A DNA stretch of 64,000 nt from Porpolomopsis calyptriformis (GCA_951640195.1 OX621172.1:558001-622000); one strand, 5' to 3'. Shown: positions 23,860-35,263, counted from the stretch's first letter. The notes: generated from the letters alone by a model not told the origin. Program-made: numbers and translations.

Positions 23860-24718
23860 CACTCATCGCAGATCACTCACATCTGCTTCCGCCTACCCAC
23901 CTTCGAGCCTCTTGAGAACACTCATGTTTCCGCGTCACAGACTACTTTCACACAGGTTCTGTCAGCGAACAGGGCATCTGAATGACTGCAGAATGTAGCA
24001 CATGAAGTGATGGCACCTTAGGGGCTCAAGGGAGCTCCCTTACAGTCAGTTGATCAGACATATCATTTCCGAGCCAACCGAAGGATTTATATACATGAGA
24101 TAGTAGCCTTCTATTTCCAAGTACGAATTTTGAGGTGAGAATGCTATCTGCATATCAAGTGCAATTGTATGGTGTCAAACAAGCACTATAACCAGCATAA
24201 TCAAGCAATAAAATTAAACCGAGCCCAAGTTCTCCTCTCCTGAAGGACTGCCCAGTCGCGAGCCCTTTTACGCAATCGTTTCTCAAGATCTGAAGCGGAG
24301 GTATTGCAGCGGTAGATCAGCCGCAAGTTTTGAAAATATTTCTGAGCAGAATCTTAGAGGGCTTCTTGGCGCACGCAGCATTGCACACCCTGTGTGAACA
24401 CCAGTGTCATTTTTCATGCTTATCTACATAAGGTGCAAATGCATTACCTGGCTTTCTGAGACTGGTCTAACAATTTCATCAATGAAGGCTTTGTTTTTTG
24501 AGTGCTGGGAAGTTCGTGTCCAATTGGCACTCCACAATCCATTGGCCTGTAAACCAGATGATTCCACACTGGCCAGAAGCGGAAGATAATTTCAGGTACC
24601 CCTGGGACACGACAGATCGGGAATCTTTATATAAGAAGTGGACATCAGCTGGAGGGTTGCCTGTCGCACAGGATGCTGTGATGAAATAAACATTGTGTTA
24701 GTCAATTGAGATTAATTT
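23860..24718. other. Region upstream of the transposase, no clear gene
   Basis: Read on the minus strand it holds a TATA-like TATATAAATCC near 24090 and a 14-bp palindrome AAGGGAGCTCCCTT at 24028-24041. Minus-strand sequence at 24400-24690 is open in pieces (for example GQCGIIWFTGQWIVE) but I cannot join these into a gene. Confidence 0.35.
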
Positions 24719-25075
24719 CCTTACTACATCACTGGCGGTCCTTGGTCTGACACCGTCGAGATTGTAAATGCCCTGCCCTACAACCGGGATGTTTTCTTTC
24801 TCAGGTGTTTGCCTGTTTTTGCGTCTTTCGTTTGATGGCGATTGAACAGATGACTGCTAAGTTTTGATCGAACTCTCACCCTGGTCGACAAAATAACTGG
24901 AACGGCTCACCGGATCATAGTCTGCAACTTCAAAATTTGCCAAGAATTGGGTAGCAAATTCATCTAGACCCCAGTTCATTGTTGTCAATTCGGATTCGTT
25001 AAGGCTGGATGGAATCCCAAAGTTCAGGAAGAACTTGTCCAGAGCATGGAAACTGAGCTCATTGGCTTCCTGCAT
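24719..25075 (-). CDS. Small ORF of unknown function
   Basis: ATG at 25075 opens a 72-codon acidic ORF (MQEANELSFHALDKFFLNFG, LDEFATQFLANFEVADYD) to 24857. Just downstream another frame reads coherently (QSPSNERRKNRQTPEKENIP), so a short intron or a frameshift may lie near 24870. No family is recognised and the model is weak. Confidence 0.3.
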
Positions 25076-25461
25076 TCTTGGTCATAGGACGGAGAATCAT
25101 ATCGAATGGATTTAAAAGGTGAAGGGGTTTATGCGTTGACATTATCTAGTGAGTGAGCAAGATCAGCGTGGCATTCACTGGTAGCACCGATAGCAAGGCT
25201 TGACTATATATGGCAACAATGTAAAGAAGTATAATTAGTCGCCAATGGCTACTCCTTGTAGCTTACACTTCTTTACTGGTGTAATGATATGGGCTACTAT
25301 TATTAATGTATGCCATTTGATCTACCCAGGTCTAATTTATGACACAGTTTCCGCAATGTGTACTATCCTAAAAGCCAGGCAATGTCCCAAGCTCTTCATT
25401 CTATCTGCTCTTTCTCAGTACAACGCCTCTGTTCATCACCACGTATCCCAACCGTTTCTCA

Positions 25462-25867
25462 ATGTTACATACTGACACTGACTGGATCCGCACGTTCACT
25501 GATATCACAGCAGAGCTTGCAGTTTGTCAAAATCAAATTAGTCTTTTGGAGTTGGAACTGGTTGAGAAATGCAGGGTTTTCAGTTTCCAACTTGTATATC
25601 CCTCGGAGGTACATTCTTCTATCATACGTAGTGCACCTACATATCGTACTGATTCCCCCGGCTTAGTATCCAACCGAAATCTCACCTCACAACTCTTCAC
25701 CGGAACAACAATCCTCGCTGATAGAGTATTATCTCTACAATCAAAGGAGACGGTATCTGGAAAAGCAAATGGTGGATGAGGGAGTGGAGGAAACGTCTAT
25801 GGAAAATGATTCTACAAACGACGGTTCTGTCAGGGTGGATGGTTTGATGATGCCTTCCTCAGCTTAG
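25462..25867 (+). CDS. Small two-exon protein with LLELELVEKC core, unknown
   Basis: ATG at 25462. Exon 1 encodes an acidic N-terminus and ELAVCQNQISLLELELVEKC. A phase-0 intron (GTTTTCAG...CCGGCTTAG) leads to YPTEISPHNSSPEQQ, then the basic helix EYYLYNQRRRYLEKQMVDEG, ending at TAG 25865-25867. Size, motif and intron position match the gene at 9824-10184, supporting both as members of one small family. No known function. Confidence 0.45.
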
Positions 25868-27721
25868 TACAGTAGCGTCTTCCGGGGAGCGCAACATAGT
25901 ATTGTGTTTGGACATGCCCATATAACGTTTGGAGCTACATGACGCTATTGCTGGCTACATGGATTCAGTGCTGTGTCAGATAATCGTCGCGCCGCAATGA
26001 CAATAAACACGACTCACCCCATTAGAATGTGAGCAACCACACAATATGGTCACCGCCTTCTCACTATGCAGCATGGTGAATCATTTACACGATCTGTCCT
26101 CAAAAAGAGAAATTTTGTGGAGGAGTGGGTCGCCTTGAATGCCGCCGATGCGTACCATGATGTGTATATATGCGGGTCATTGACCATTGCTGATCTACAC
26201 TCTGGCGAGGGTCTCTGTAGCATTAAGTTGGACATAGTCGAAGCGAGTCTCCCTGTTCACATAGATCTTCTAGATGGCTCACCGATTGTATGTACCACGT
26301 CTAGGGTTACGGAGCCACATTCGAGACCGCGGACACCTACCTGCTGTGTCTAACTGCCACAGTACCTGAAGGCAAACGTTTTCCTTTGGAAAGCTGCACT
26401 AGTCCTACCACGATTATTAGGCGCTACACTGGCCCCCGGGCTAGTGATGCGCCATTTTGGGTATTCCTAGATCCCGAACAGCCAATCAAATTTCGCCAAC
26501 TTCAGTCAACAATTGGCCACAACTTCGTGGATTTTGCGTCATGGGCATTTAACCTTGACAATGTGAGTTTTACATCGTATCGCTCGCCTACTTCTAGCTG
26601 ACCATCGGATAAGGGTCGCGAGAGGTCTGAACTAATCAAGTGGGGGAAAAGTCTCAGGGTGAGTCTCCATCCTACCGACCAATTTTCAATATTGAAACTT
26701 ACAGAGCGACTCATCCTGTCAGCCATTTCCGAATTCTCCAGGGCGGTCCAATTCCCGGTTACATTTAACATCCAGAGGGGTTAGGACCTGGATAGAGTTG
26801 GATAGTCGCAAGGGTCGCATCAGACAGTACTGTGTGTGGCGGCGCCAAAAAAAAGTTAATTAGATTTCTATAACACAGATTAAGAAGGGACATCTCTTTT
26901 TCTCATTCTGGATTCAGATCTGAATCCTCAGCGTTCCAAGATCGAGATTCCCATCGATTTTCGAATATGCATAGTGTGTAGAATGTATATTGAACACAGT
27001 GTCAGATTTATGATTGTTCCACTCACGAGTGAGGTGCATAACGCTCTCTTGCTCGTCAATCACAACCATTGAGGGAATGGTCGTGAGTTGAGTGATGAGC
27101 GACGATCGTAAGTCTTCCAGATGTTGAGTTCTTTGTGGAAGAAAAGAACGCATCCATGGGAGCCGTCGAGGGGTTATTACATGCTATGTAGAAAAAAAAC
27201 CCAGCCATTGGAATCAAATACAGAGTATTTAATAGTACGAAACTGTAAACAAATATTAATCAAATTCGACAGAAGCAAAATATGTACGCACAATTATCTG
27301 TACTTAGAACATGGAAGCGGTGCTGCTTCATTAATTCTGTGTCCAGCGACAAAAAAGCCTTGATAAAACGTCAACGGCGCTAGGAGAAAATTTAAGATAA
27401 GTGACTTACCTATCAATGTTTTGAACAACGTGAAGTATAGCGAACTTAACGCGTTGATACACAGAGTCCCTGCCTCATTGAAAAAAGGGCTGGCAGATCG
27501 ATGACTGGGGGGGGTCGATGGAAGAGGGGGGGAGGTCGGTCGAAGACAAGGGGAGTGTCATGAAATTGGCGTTCGCTCTTTTTAAAATTCCTCTCTTTTC
27601 TTCGTTCTTTTCTTTTCTTTTCTATGCCTGTTTTCTTTGGAAGGGGGGGGGCTGTCTTTATTGGCAGCAGGAACTACTTGTACAAGGGGAGGAGTCCATG
27701 TCCGACTAACAAAAACCTAAA
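25868..27721. other. No recognisable gene
   Basis: Several ORFs below 100 codons occur (for example 26066-26353 plus, 26914-27153 minus) but none has a motif or a good exon chain. The stretch near 27480-27660 holds runs of G and a T/C-rich tract. It may be decayed mobile DNA. Confidence 0.35.
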
Positions 27722-28551
27722 CTAGTCCGTCTTGGCAATCTCCTGCACCATACTATCTCTCAAGAACTCTACGAAACTAGAAACTACTTGACCATCTAAA
27801 GCGGCCAACTTATTACCCCAGTAGATTGCCCCATTAGTATCACCACCAGAGGCCTGCAACTCAGCAGCCTTCCCCTCAATGAAACTCACTGCTATCTTTC
27901 TCGCTTCCTCACCCAACCAATCATTGGTGGGACTCCACAACAAACTGGGAGGAATTTCTTCCTCCTCAATCTTGACATTGACATTAGTCAACGACGACGA
28001 CAAATCTTCCACTAAGAATAAAGAGTCAACAATCACGAAGAGGGTGAGAGAATTGAGAGCTTACCACTAGATAAAGAACTCATTGGACCAGGGGTCCAAG
28101 GACGGAAGGGGGGACTGGCAGCCCAGTCGACTGCCTCCTTCTTGACAGAAGGGAGGGAATCAGCCCACTTGTCAGACCCCCAATTAACCTGCTCCTCCAA
28201 AGGGAGCTGGGAAGTAGGGGGAGGGGCGTCATCATCCCAAGCTAAGAAAGGGAAAGCCTACTATCAACAAACACAGACTAATAAAGACAAAACAAAATAC
28301 TCACCAAGCGGATCCTCCATCAAGCCACAAGCATGCTGGATTGGCCAGCGAATGAACGGACACTTCTTGACTTTGTGCTTGCCACCGCAAGCAAAGCAGG
28401 AGAAGGAAGACCAACAGAGGTCAGCATCGGAGGGGATGCGCTGGAGGTAGTAATGAAACGAATCGCAATCGAGAAAGACAGGAGCAGTGTGGTGCACCAC
28501 TCCAGACTGCTTGAAGAATCAGACGTAGTGGCCTTGGTGGGAGGGAGTCAT
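27722..28551 (-). pseudogene. Zinc-knuckle-like protein, possibly disrupted
   Basis: ATG at 28551 (MTPSHQGHYV), an in-frame TGA at 28519-28521, then VVHHTAPVFLDCDSFHYYL and a Cys/His cluster CFACGGKHKVKKC. A GT-AG intron (about 28307-28262) joins AFPFLAWDDDAPPP and a Trp-rich acidic stretch. A second intron (about 28072-28014) leads to VEDLSSSLTNVNVKIEEEE and LGEEARKIAVSFIEGKAAEL, with stop at 27722. A TATA box sits 46-57 bp upstream of the ATG. The knuckle resembles nucleic-acid-binding gag-like motifs but is not a canonical CX2CX4HX4C. I do not recognise the family. Confidence 0.45.
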
Positions 28552-28596
28552 GATGATTGACAAGGATTGAACTGAAGCGTAGGGATACAACCCACA

Positions 28597-28608
28597 CCTT
28601 TTATATGC
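28597..28608 (-). promoter_or_regulatory. TATA box of the zinc-knuckle-like gene
   Basis: The minus strand reads GCATATAAAAGG, a near-consensus TATA element about 50 bp upstream of the ATG at 28551. Confidence 0.5.
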
Positions 28609-28745
28609 TCAGACACAAAGGGAAGACCAAAAGGAGGTTCCTCAGTCAAAGAAGAGAAACCCGATACGCCGGGCAAGAGATAGAAACAACGGCGATCTCA
28701 TGACTAGAAGAACAATAGGAACCAGTCATGAGACAGCACAGCCTA

Positions 28746-28808
28746 ATACTGCGGAAGGCTATGCCCAATAGAGTTGAGTCATCAAAACAACACAGCCTTC
28801 CGCAGTAT
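28746..28808. repeat. 15-bp perfect inverted repeat in a divergent promoter
   Basis: Left arm ATACTGCGGAAGGCT (28746-28760), right arm its exact reverse complement (28794-28808), 33-bp spacer containing a bZIP-like TGAGTCAT. A related ACTGCGGAGG and a TGACTCAT occur again near 28866-28883. Confidence 0.8.
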
Positions 28809-28907
28809 GACTAAGAACAATGGCAAACCTTAAACCGGAGGCTGTGAACAATAGAAAATGGGGTGACTGCGGAGGTTGACTCATAATGACTCCTATTTTA
28901 GAAATAC

Positions 28908-28915
28908 TATATAAA
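28908..28915 (+). promoter_or_regulatory. TATA box facing rightwards
   Basis: CTATATAAACC on the plus strand, about 145 bp before the short ORF starting at 29058. Confidence 0.4.
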
Positions 28916-29057
28916 CCCTGAGGGCGAAGCGGATCATCACTTCATCCTCCTGTGAGATTACTTGTAGTAGCACGAATGCAATCAGAATCATCAGACTTCT
29001 TTTCCATCAGAACAAGAAAAGAGAAACATAAACCCATAACTACTGAGCCAATCGTTC

Positions 29058-29327
29058 ATGCCCATATTCCCTAAACTCTCAGCAGAGGCATGCAATGGAT
29101 TTAGCTCGCAGAACAACTTCTTTGTAGAAGTAAAACTTAACTCAGGAGGAATCATCACCCTTTACGAGGACGTCCCCATCAGAACTTTCTTCTACATCCT
29201 ACTAGACTTATTAAGCTCCAAGGCCTGCCTTGTGATTGACGAAAAGACTTGCAACTACAGTTGTGACAGGGAGGTCGAGCAAAGACGAAGGGGTGGGGCC
29301 GGTGATATTGAACTAGTCCCTCCCTGA
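29058..29327 (+). CDS. Short ORF of unknown function
   Basis: An 89-codon ORF (MPIFPKLSAEACNGFSSQNN...) with a beta-rich middle and a charged end. It is divergent from the zinc-knuckle-like gene and downstream of a TATA box, which is the only support that it is expressed. No family is recognised. Confidence 0.3.
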   Translation: MPIFPKLSAEACNGFSSQNNFFVEVKLNSGGIITLYEDVPIRTFFYILLDLLSSKACLVIDEKTCNYSCDREVEQRRRGGAGDIELVPP

Positions 29328-31050
29328 AACATTGACGATGCAGTTTTCGAAAGTGATATCACAGTCGTGCAGGTGCAGGGTGATCATGACAGTTTGGAAG
29401 AAGGATTCCTAGTGCAAGAAAAATGTGTATCAGTACAACAACTAAAAAGTAAGGAGAACGAGAGCTAGATATACCACTGCAGCAAATGAGAGTAGCGTCA
29501 CGAGTAGTTCTGGATTGGGAGTAAGGATTGGACATTGAGAAAAATAAAATGAAGTCATACTCACCGGGATAACGGGAGTTGAATCAGCTAATGTATAAAT
29601 TAGTAGATTGATTCCAAAAGACAGTTAAGTACTCACCATAGATCGAAAGCACGATGTTGGCGAAAGTTAGATATCGTGAGAGAAAGTAAAGAACCTTCAC
29701 TAGGCTGGATTTGAGGGCGAGATCAAGTCACCCTGCAAGCACGTTCAAAAAACTTCAGCGATAGTGACTCTCAACCAATCTCTAACCTTAGAAGCAAATG
29801 CGAGACAATAATCAAAAACCTACGAAGCCGACCAGCAGAAAAGAAACACCATAAGAGGGCCTCACCGCCAGAGCCAAACTGGCAGCTTGGACGACCAAGG
29901 TAATCATTCCCGCAGGTGTTGAGTCCTGAATGCCAGACTTATCACTTTGAGGCAGTTCACTTGGGATATAAGATCTGGAGATGTCTTGCATGTTATCGTT
30001 GAGGCATCTAATCATGCTCCTGCAGGAAATTTTTGTTGCACTGCAAAAAGAGATAGGAGAATTCTCACCATAAGGCCAACGAGGGTTGGACGATCGCTTT
30101 GAGGTACAACATTCCGATGATGGCACAGCTCCCTTCCATGTGTTATATCGTGCGTGCCAGGCGAATGGCAGAAGAGAAAGCGACCCATAAATTGGAACTT
30201 TGTACATCTATCCATTGCCTCTTGATTTGTGGCATATATTGAATAAAAGGCGTCTGGGAAATGTGGAGTGAATGCACCTTGAGGAAAGTAGAATACCCAC
30301 ATATAGCTATTTACCTGGTGCTTTCGGCTCCCGTGTGTTTTGCAGAGTGACTAGCCATTTGGACTCTTCCAGTTACCACCCTCATAATTCCTGTCCGGCC
30401 TTCTTTCCTTGAGGATTTACGAGACCAGGCATTTGACAGTTTATCTGTTAATGCCCAGAATTCAGCTGTCACGAATCTGAAATTCGAGACATGAGATCAA
30501 GCGCGCTGAGGCCGTCTCTCATGAACGTCGAGCAGATTCATAGCCAATCACGTGTAATCTGGTATATATACTGGGAACAACAGTATTGGGTAAGTCCAAT
30601 ACTATGACGTTTTAGTCAAGTGGTCTTGACTGTCATCAGAAGCGCACGTTCCCAGTGTAATTCTTAACATCAGCAACCAAATGAATATAAATCCTCTGTG
30701 AATACAGAGCAGCACAGGAGGATAGGACCAAGACTTTCTAGTGGTGCATGGTTTCCGTTACAGCATTTCGACCAAACACAGAGGAATGTACCATCTTCAC
30801 CTGTATCCGTAGTTCCGACGCATCTAATCACAGCGATAAGGAAAAGGCTGAAGCTTGTTGAATGACGCCGCTTTTTAAACATTGCCACAGCTGGTTTGTC
30901 TCATGGCTCACGGTATCTATACGCGACAACGCCTCACTTTCATATGGCCGAGATTACACCTATCTACAGGAAGCAACACAGGGAGTAAATAGATGTCATA
31001 TTGTGTCGTTAGGCATGTTGTCCTAGGCTACAACACAGACACCTAAGCCG
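29328..31050. other. No recognisable gene; contains a structured palindrome
   Basis: Only short ORFs without motifs (such as 29812-30207 minus and 30670-30888 minus). The one clear feature is the nested palindrome at 30570-30656, listed separately. Confidence 0.35.
30570..30656. other. Nested palindrome folding into a three-way junction
   Basis: Outer stem ACTGGGAAC (30570-30578) pairs with GTTCCCAGT (30648-30656). Inside, hairpin 1 is AGTATTGG (30582-30589) with CCAATACT (30596-30603) and a 6-nt loop. Hairpin 2 is ATGAC (30604-30608) plus AGTCAAG (30614-30620), pairing with CTTGACT (30625-30631) plus GTCAT (30632-30636), with a TGGT loop. That is 29 perfect pairs in 87 nt. A TATATATA run lies immediately upstream and a CACGTG E-box at 30549-30554. 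Confidence 0.7.
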
Positions 31051-31113
31051 GAACATGGTAAGGAACATCTATATAGCGGATTACCGATCAATGTCAAGTC
31101 GAACTGCGTTTGG

Positions 31114-32400
31114 TTATAACGACTTACCTGGAACATATCCGCCCCATCCCTTAATCATATTCACTAATAATTCATCAGAAACTAATGGTCCCATGAGCTC
31201 ATTCTCCGAGACTGATACTGATACACCAGTTGACGGTGGGATGAGCAGCTGCCCATTAGCATCAACATCAACATCGACAAGTGACCGCCTTCCCAAACCA
31301 GGCTTAGACGGAGCTCTGGCCACAATAGAGGAGATACTAGAGAAACATAATTATTGTCATACAGGTTAGCAAAATATAATACATACTGGGCGGCCTCAAA
31401 CCAGGACCCGAATAAAGGTGGCAGAATTTGGTGCCAGTACTCGTGGCTTGACAGGGCCTGCATGTCAATGTGATATATGTGGTACCACTCTTCGTAGTCC
31501 TTCTTATAGAAAGGGATCATGTTGTATACACCAGTTTTCCACTTGTCTAAGACATTGCGGAGCTAATAGAATCCAGGTCAGCTTGTTCCATATATCAAGT
31601 TCAGAGGTAACAAAGGCACGTACAGCGGCACAGACAATCGCAATGGCACAAACTGGGTACGTATTCTCAAAGAAAGCCGGGAACTGTTCTGCAGCTGCAG
31701 AATAGAAATTGTCCAGTATGTCACAGAGAATGGGGTGGTCGTAGGCTGAAAGGAGGTCCTCGAAATGCAAGTTTCACAGCAAGAAAACGTGAATACCAAA
31801 ATGCTGACCTGTTCGGTATGATTTCCGGATTTCAGGAAGCTGTCAGTTTCCATCAATTGACACACGCAATTTCAAATAACTAGAGGAGTGGGCGCTTGAC
31901 CCGGCACAACCTCATCAAATAGACCGTAAGCCTTCGCGATACGACTGGCACACATATTCTTGAGCCGTCCGTGGTCAGAGTCAATTGTTCTTGAAATCTA
32001 CAAATATTGAATGGCTAATATGACACCTACCAAGTATTACCTACAAGTTGAATCATCTGTTTGTCCGTGGGTTTGGTGATAGCATCTGGGCTTGCGACAT
32101 CATTCACATAATCTCCACAGAAAGGAGAATAAAACAAACCGATTTTATAATAGGTGCAAGACTGCGCGTAGGCCACCCAGGCCAGCTTTGTTTTGTCATC
32201 GACGTTCCCCATGATTGGACCAGCTGTGAAGTATCTAGCCGAACAATATTGTTTTGCAAACACAAGGACCTGCTGGATATCATCTGGGTAAGAATCAAGG
32301 GTTGCATGAGACCTGGTGGAATGACTGCTAGAACTGTGATTTCTCTGTGTATGCCGCTGGATCAAGCTTGAGTCCGCCCTCGACGCGCTCAGAGGTGGGA
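31114..32400 (-). pseudogene. DUF6532-like protein with one in-frame stop
   Basis: Exons joined by good GT-AG sites give YPDDIQQVLVFAKQYCSARY, GRLKNMCASRIAKAYGLFDE, CQLMETDSFLKSGNHTEQ, HFEDLLSAYDHPILCDILDN, FPAFFENTYPVCAIAIV, then LRNVLDKWKTGVYNM and YKKDYEEWYHIYHIDMQAL. The order (a helical region, a 'hP...D' block, a Pro-x-Cys-Ala-x-Ala block and a W-x-TG block) fits DUF6532, an expanded basidiomycete family of unknown function. A Ser/Val-rich C-terminal exon ends near 31114. A single TGA at 31872-31874 interrupts an otherwise continuous chain. The start is unclear (upstream of about 32400). Confidence 0.6.
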
Positions 32401-32680
32401 GATTCGCCTAGCAAATTGAGATACAGTATGTTTAGTTTTGATGCCAACCACAAAATTCAACCTCACCGTCAGTGGATTGAACATCGATGATGGAGACTGA
32501 GGAAAAGGACAGTTATGTCGTACAATGGTCTAAGCCGAAAGAGCCGAGTTGGTTATATTCAGTCTAGTGGCGAAGCATTGAGGCTACACTGCACCTTGGG
32601 CTACATCATCATGTAGCACAAATATTCTTTTATTTAATGCATGCTATGAAGCGAACTTCACTCACCCCATTCTTTCCGAA

Positions 32681-34209
32681 ATGTCTCCCCACGATGATGC
32701 TCCTCCTGCCTCTGATGCTGACGCGACAGAAGCAGGCCAAATGCGTCTTATTGCCACGCTTAAAGACGAGATCTACAAGTTAAAGGGCGATGCTCCCCTC
32801 CGGCTGTCGTAAGTGTAACTCAGCTGCATAAGTTTTACTCATCTCCTTGCAGGGAAGCCAAATTGCAAGCACGCATGGGACGCTGCATCCGGAGGCTAGT
32901 AGCTTTGTTTGACAATTTAGGGATGCTGGTATCTGAGAATGATAGACATTCCTTTCTGGAACAAGAAGGTCTCGAAGATCAGCCGACAAATGAGTTGCAT
33001 CCACTTTTCTTCTACCATCGTGCTCTCTGACATCTAGGTAGCCAGGACCGTCTTTATCGAGCATTCAAAGAACTCGTTCGTTTCGTACCCCCTCTTAAGA
33101 CCATCTTAGATGTGTGCAATTTGGAAAAGCAAGATTTTCTTCTTAAGAACGTATGCACTCTTAGCTCCATCAACCCTTGAAGTTCGCAGGCTTATGTTCA
33201 CAGTTGCGTCAAGGAGCAGATAACGCCCGTGGGGATGATACCGGAAACCTCAAACCGGCTGTAGTTCACTGGGTAGCCAAAGTCTTTCACTCGGCTGACT
33301 ACCAACAACCAACCTTGGAGCCCACCATCAAGTATGACCGTGGCTTCATGCATTACGATACTGGTTGCTTGTTGTGCCCAATTGAGTATGACTGGTCCAA
33401 GGAGGAGTAAGCCTGTGCCGCGTTTGTTTCTCTTGTCAGTAATCGTTCCTTCCAGGGTGCGAAGGAATATTCGTGACGGTCATGCTGCCTTTATGGTGAC
33501 TGCTCACTCATGGCCAACCTTCCTTTATGAGAATTTCCGCATTGACGCTAACGACTTCGAGAATGGCCTTTTCAAAAGCTCGCTATTATTAAAGGTAAGT
33601 TCTAGTGTCATGTATGCTTATTGATTTGTTGACCATCTTGACCCATCAGGCTTTCCTGTATATCTTCACATCGCCTTCTTCATCGTCGAGGCTCAGCACA
33701 GAGAATGATTTTGACAGTTCTCATCCCAGCAAAAGGAGGAAAGGTGATGTTTCAACTCGGGCCAACGTCGCGTCACTATGCAATCTACGATCTGTCACTC
33801 CATGTTCTATTGCGTACATTGCGGTTCAGGTGCGTTATGCAAAGCCATCGTAATATATTTGTTTATTTCTAGCAACAGCTTCGATTTGCACTATCTTCGT
33901 CTGGCTCGTGGACTGAATATGAAAACGACTTCAACTACGCCGATTTCTATAATGCTATTGTGGACTACTTCAAAGTCGTTCCGGGTCCTATTGCACAGGC
34001 TCGTATTGATGACTTGCTCAAGTGGTGGAATTGGTGAGCTCGTTTTTGAATGCTTCCGCGTATCTACCTCATTGAGTAGCAAGGTTTTCGGTCGGCCACT
34101 GTGGCCTCGTTCTCAAACCGCATCCGTACCCACTGCCTCCATGTCGAGATTAGCCAAGCAGCGACTGGCGAAGGAGAGGGTTGTGAATGGCGTACCTACT
34201 GTGGTCTGA
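32681..34209 (+). CDS. DUF6698-like protein, apparently intact
   Basis: ATG at 32681. Introns 32809-32852, about 32994-33042, 33151-33201, 33407-33457, 33595-33649, 33829-33873 and about 34035-34080 join into one frame to TGA 34207-34209. Encoded order: acidic N-terminus (MSPHDDAPPASDADAT), a helix, VPPLKTILDVCNLEKQDFLL, LRQGADNARGDDTGNLKPAV, DRGFMHYDTGCLLCPIEY, TAHSWPTFLYENF, ENGLFKSSLLLKAFLYIFTSP, FYNAIVDYFKVV and a basic tail. The 'GADNARGDD', 'LLCPI' and 'GLF.S.LLLK...FI.P' blocks are typical of DUF6698 in mushrooms; function unknown. It is divergent from the DUF6532-like locus. No stop or frameshift is seen, unlike its repeat-rich neighbours. Confidence 0.75.
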
Positions 34210-34948
34210 TTTCAAATACATGTGAACTAATGGACCTTTTTAAATGATATCCCGACTCATTTCTGGTTTATATCATGCACCTGGGTATTTTAGTGAAATC
34301 GCATCTTTCCAATTTCTGGCTAGCTATGTGACAATCTGGCAAGCCTTGCCAACGGTCGGCATTTTGATGGGCCTACTAAACCATCATCTAGGTCAGGTTA
34401 ATCTCGCAAGGCTAGACAAAATCTTTAGAGTCAGAATGTCTCAGACATAGTCGGGGAAGACAAAAATGACAAGCCTTGCCGAGATCCCTAAGCCCTTTGG
34501 TAGTGACAAGGTAGGCAAAAAAGCGACAGACGAATCTTCAAGCATAGAAAAGAGATTGAAATGAACAGAAAGTTGATGAATGCCAACGATTACCTAGGCT
34601 GCTATTTCGCCGACTTTCTGACATAGACTATCACTTCTGTAGATACGAGTAACAGCGCGAGAGTTGGTGCATGGTGCGAAAAAGCATGGTTTTATTATTG
34701 GCTGAGAAGGCAGAACAGTTTTCGAACGTTTTAATAGGTGTACAATGAGTCTCTGGCTTATGAAAAAACCCTTCAATTTGCAAGCTGAGAAGTGTTGCTA
34801 GGGCTTGGGAAGAAGTGACGCATCCGTGTTCATTTTCCCCATGAGAGAATGGTGCCAAAGGATATGGCGGCCTGCGCAGATCTGGAAGCGGTCTACCAAA
34901 TGACCTGCATGGTATGCGTGTGCCCTGTGCAGGAATATAGCGCCGATT
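34210..34948. other. Intergenic, no gene seen
   Basis: 3' flank of the DUF6698-like gene and unassigned sequence. Short ORFs here, including one running into the solo LTR, lack support. Confidence 0.4.
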
Positions 34949-35060
34949 TGTTGGGATATGTACAATCACGACACCATTGATACAAATGTACACGCGTATC
35001 GATTATGTAATCTTTAGTATTTTCCTTAATCCGACATTTTTCATCCAACCAACTTCATCA
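34949..35060 (+). repeat. Solo Copia LTR, inverted relative to the full element
   Basis: 112 bp that are the reverse complement of the Copia LTRs at 35152 and 39556 with a few changes. Flanks are CGATT on the left and AGCGC on the right, not a matching duplication. Confidence 0.9.
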
Positions 35061-35151
35061 AGCGCATGGTATTTCTTTGGCAAATCATCAAACATTTCAT
35101 GCCTTACAATGCAATATCAAGTCATACGATGATACTCAAGCTGCCAAATCG
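35061..35151. other. 91-bp spacer, inverted by LTR recombination
   Basis: It begins AGCGC and ends AATCG. Turning only this spacer round would give CGATT on both sides of the solo LTR and GCGCT on both sides of the full Copia element. Confidence 0.75.
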
Positions 35152-35263
35152 TGATGAAGTTGGTCGGATGAAAAATGTTGGATTAAGGAAAATACTAAAG
35201 ATTACATAATCGATATGCGCATACATTTGTATCAATGGTGTCGTGATTGTACATATCCCAACA
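35152..35263 (-). repeat. 3' LTR of the Copia element
   Basis: 112 bp, ending on the plus strand with CATATCCCAACA. Confidence 0.93.

Noticed and set aside
19400..24100. Terminal inverted repeats of the Plavaka element
   Set aside because: I compared both flanks by eye and found no convincing matching ends; an alignment of several copies is needed.
34631..34993. 120-codon minus-strand ORF running into the solo LTR
   Set aside because: Part of it is LTR sequence, and no family motif is present.
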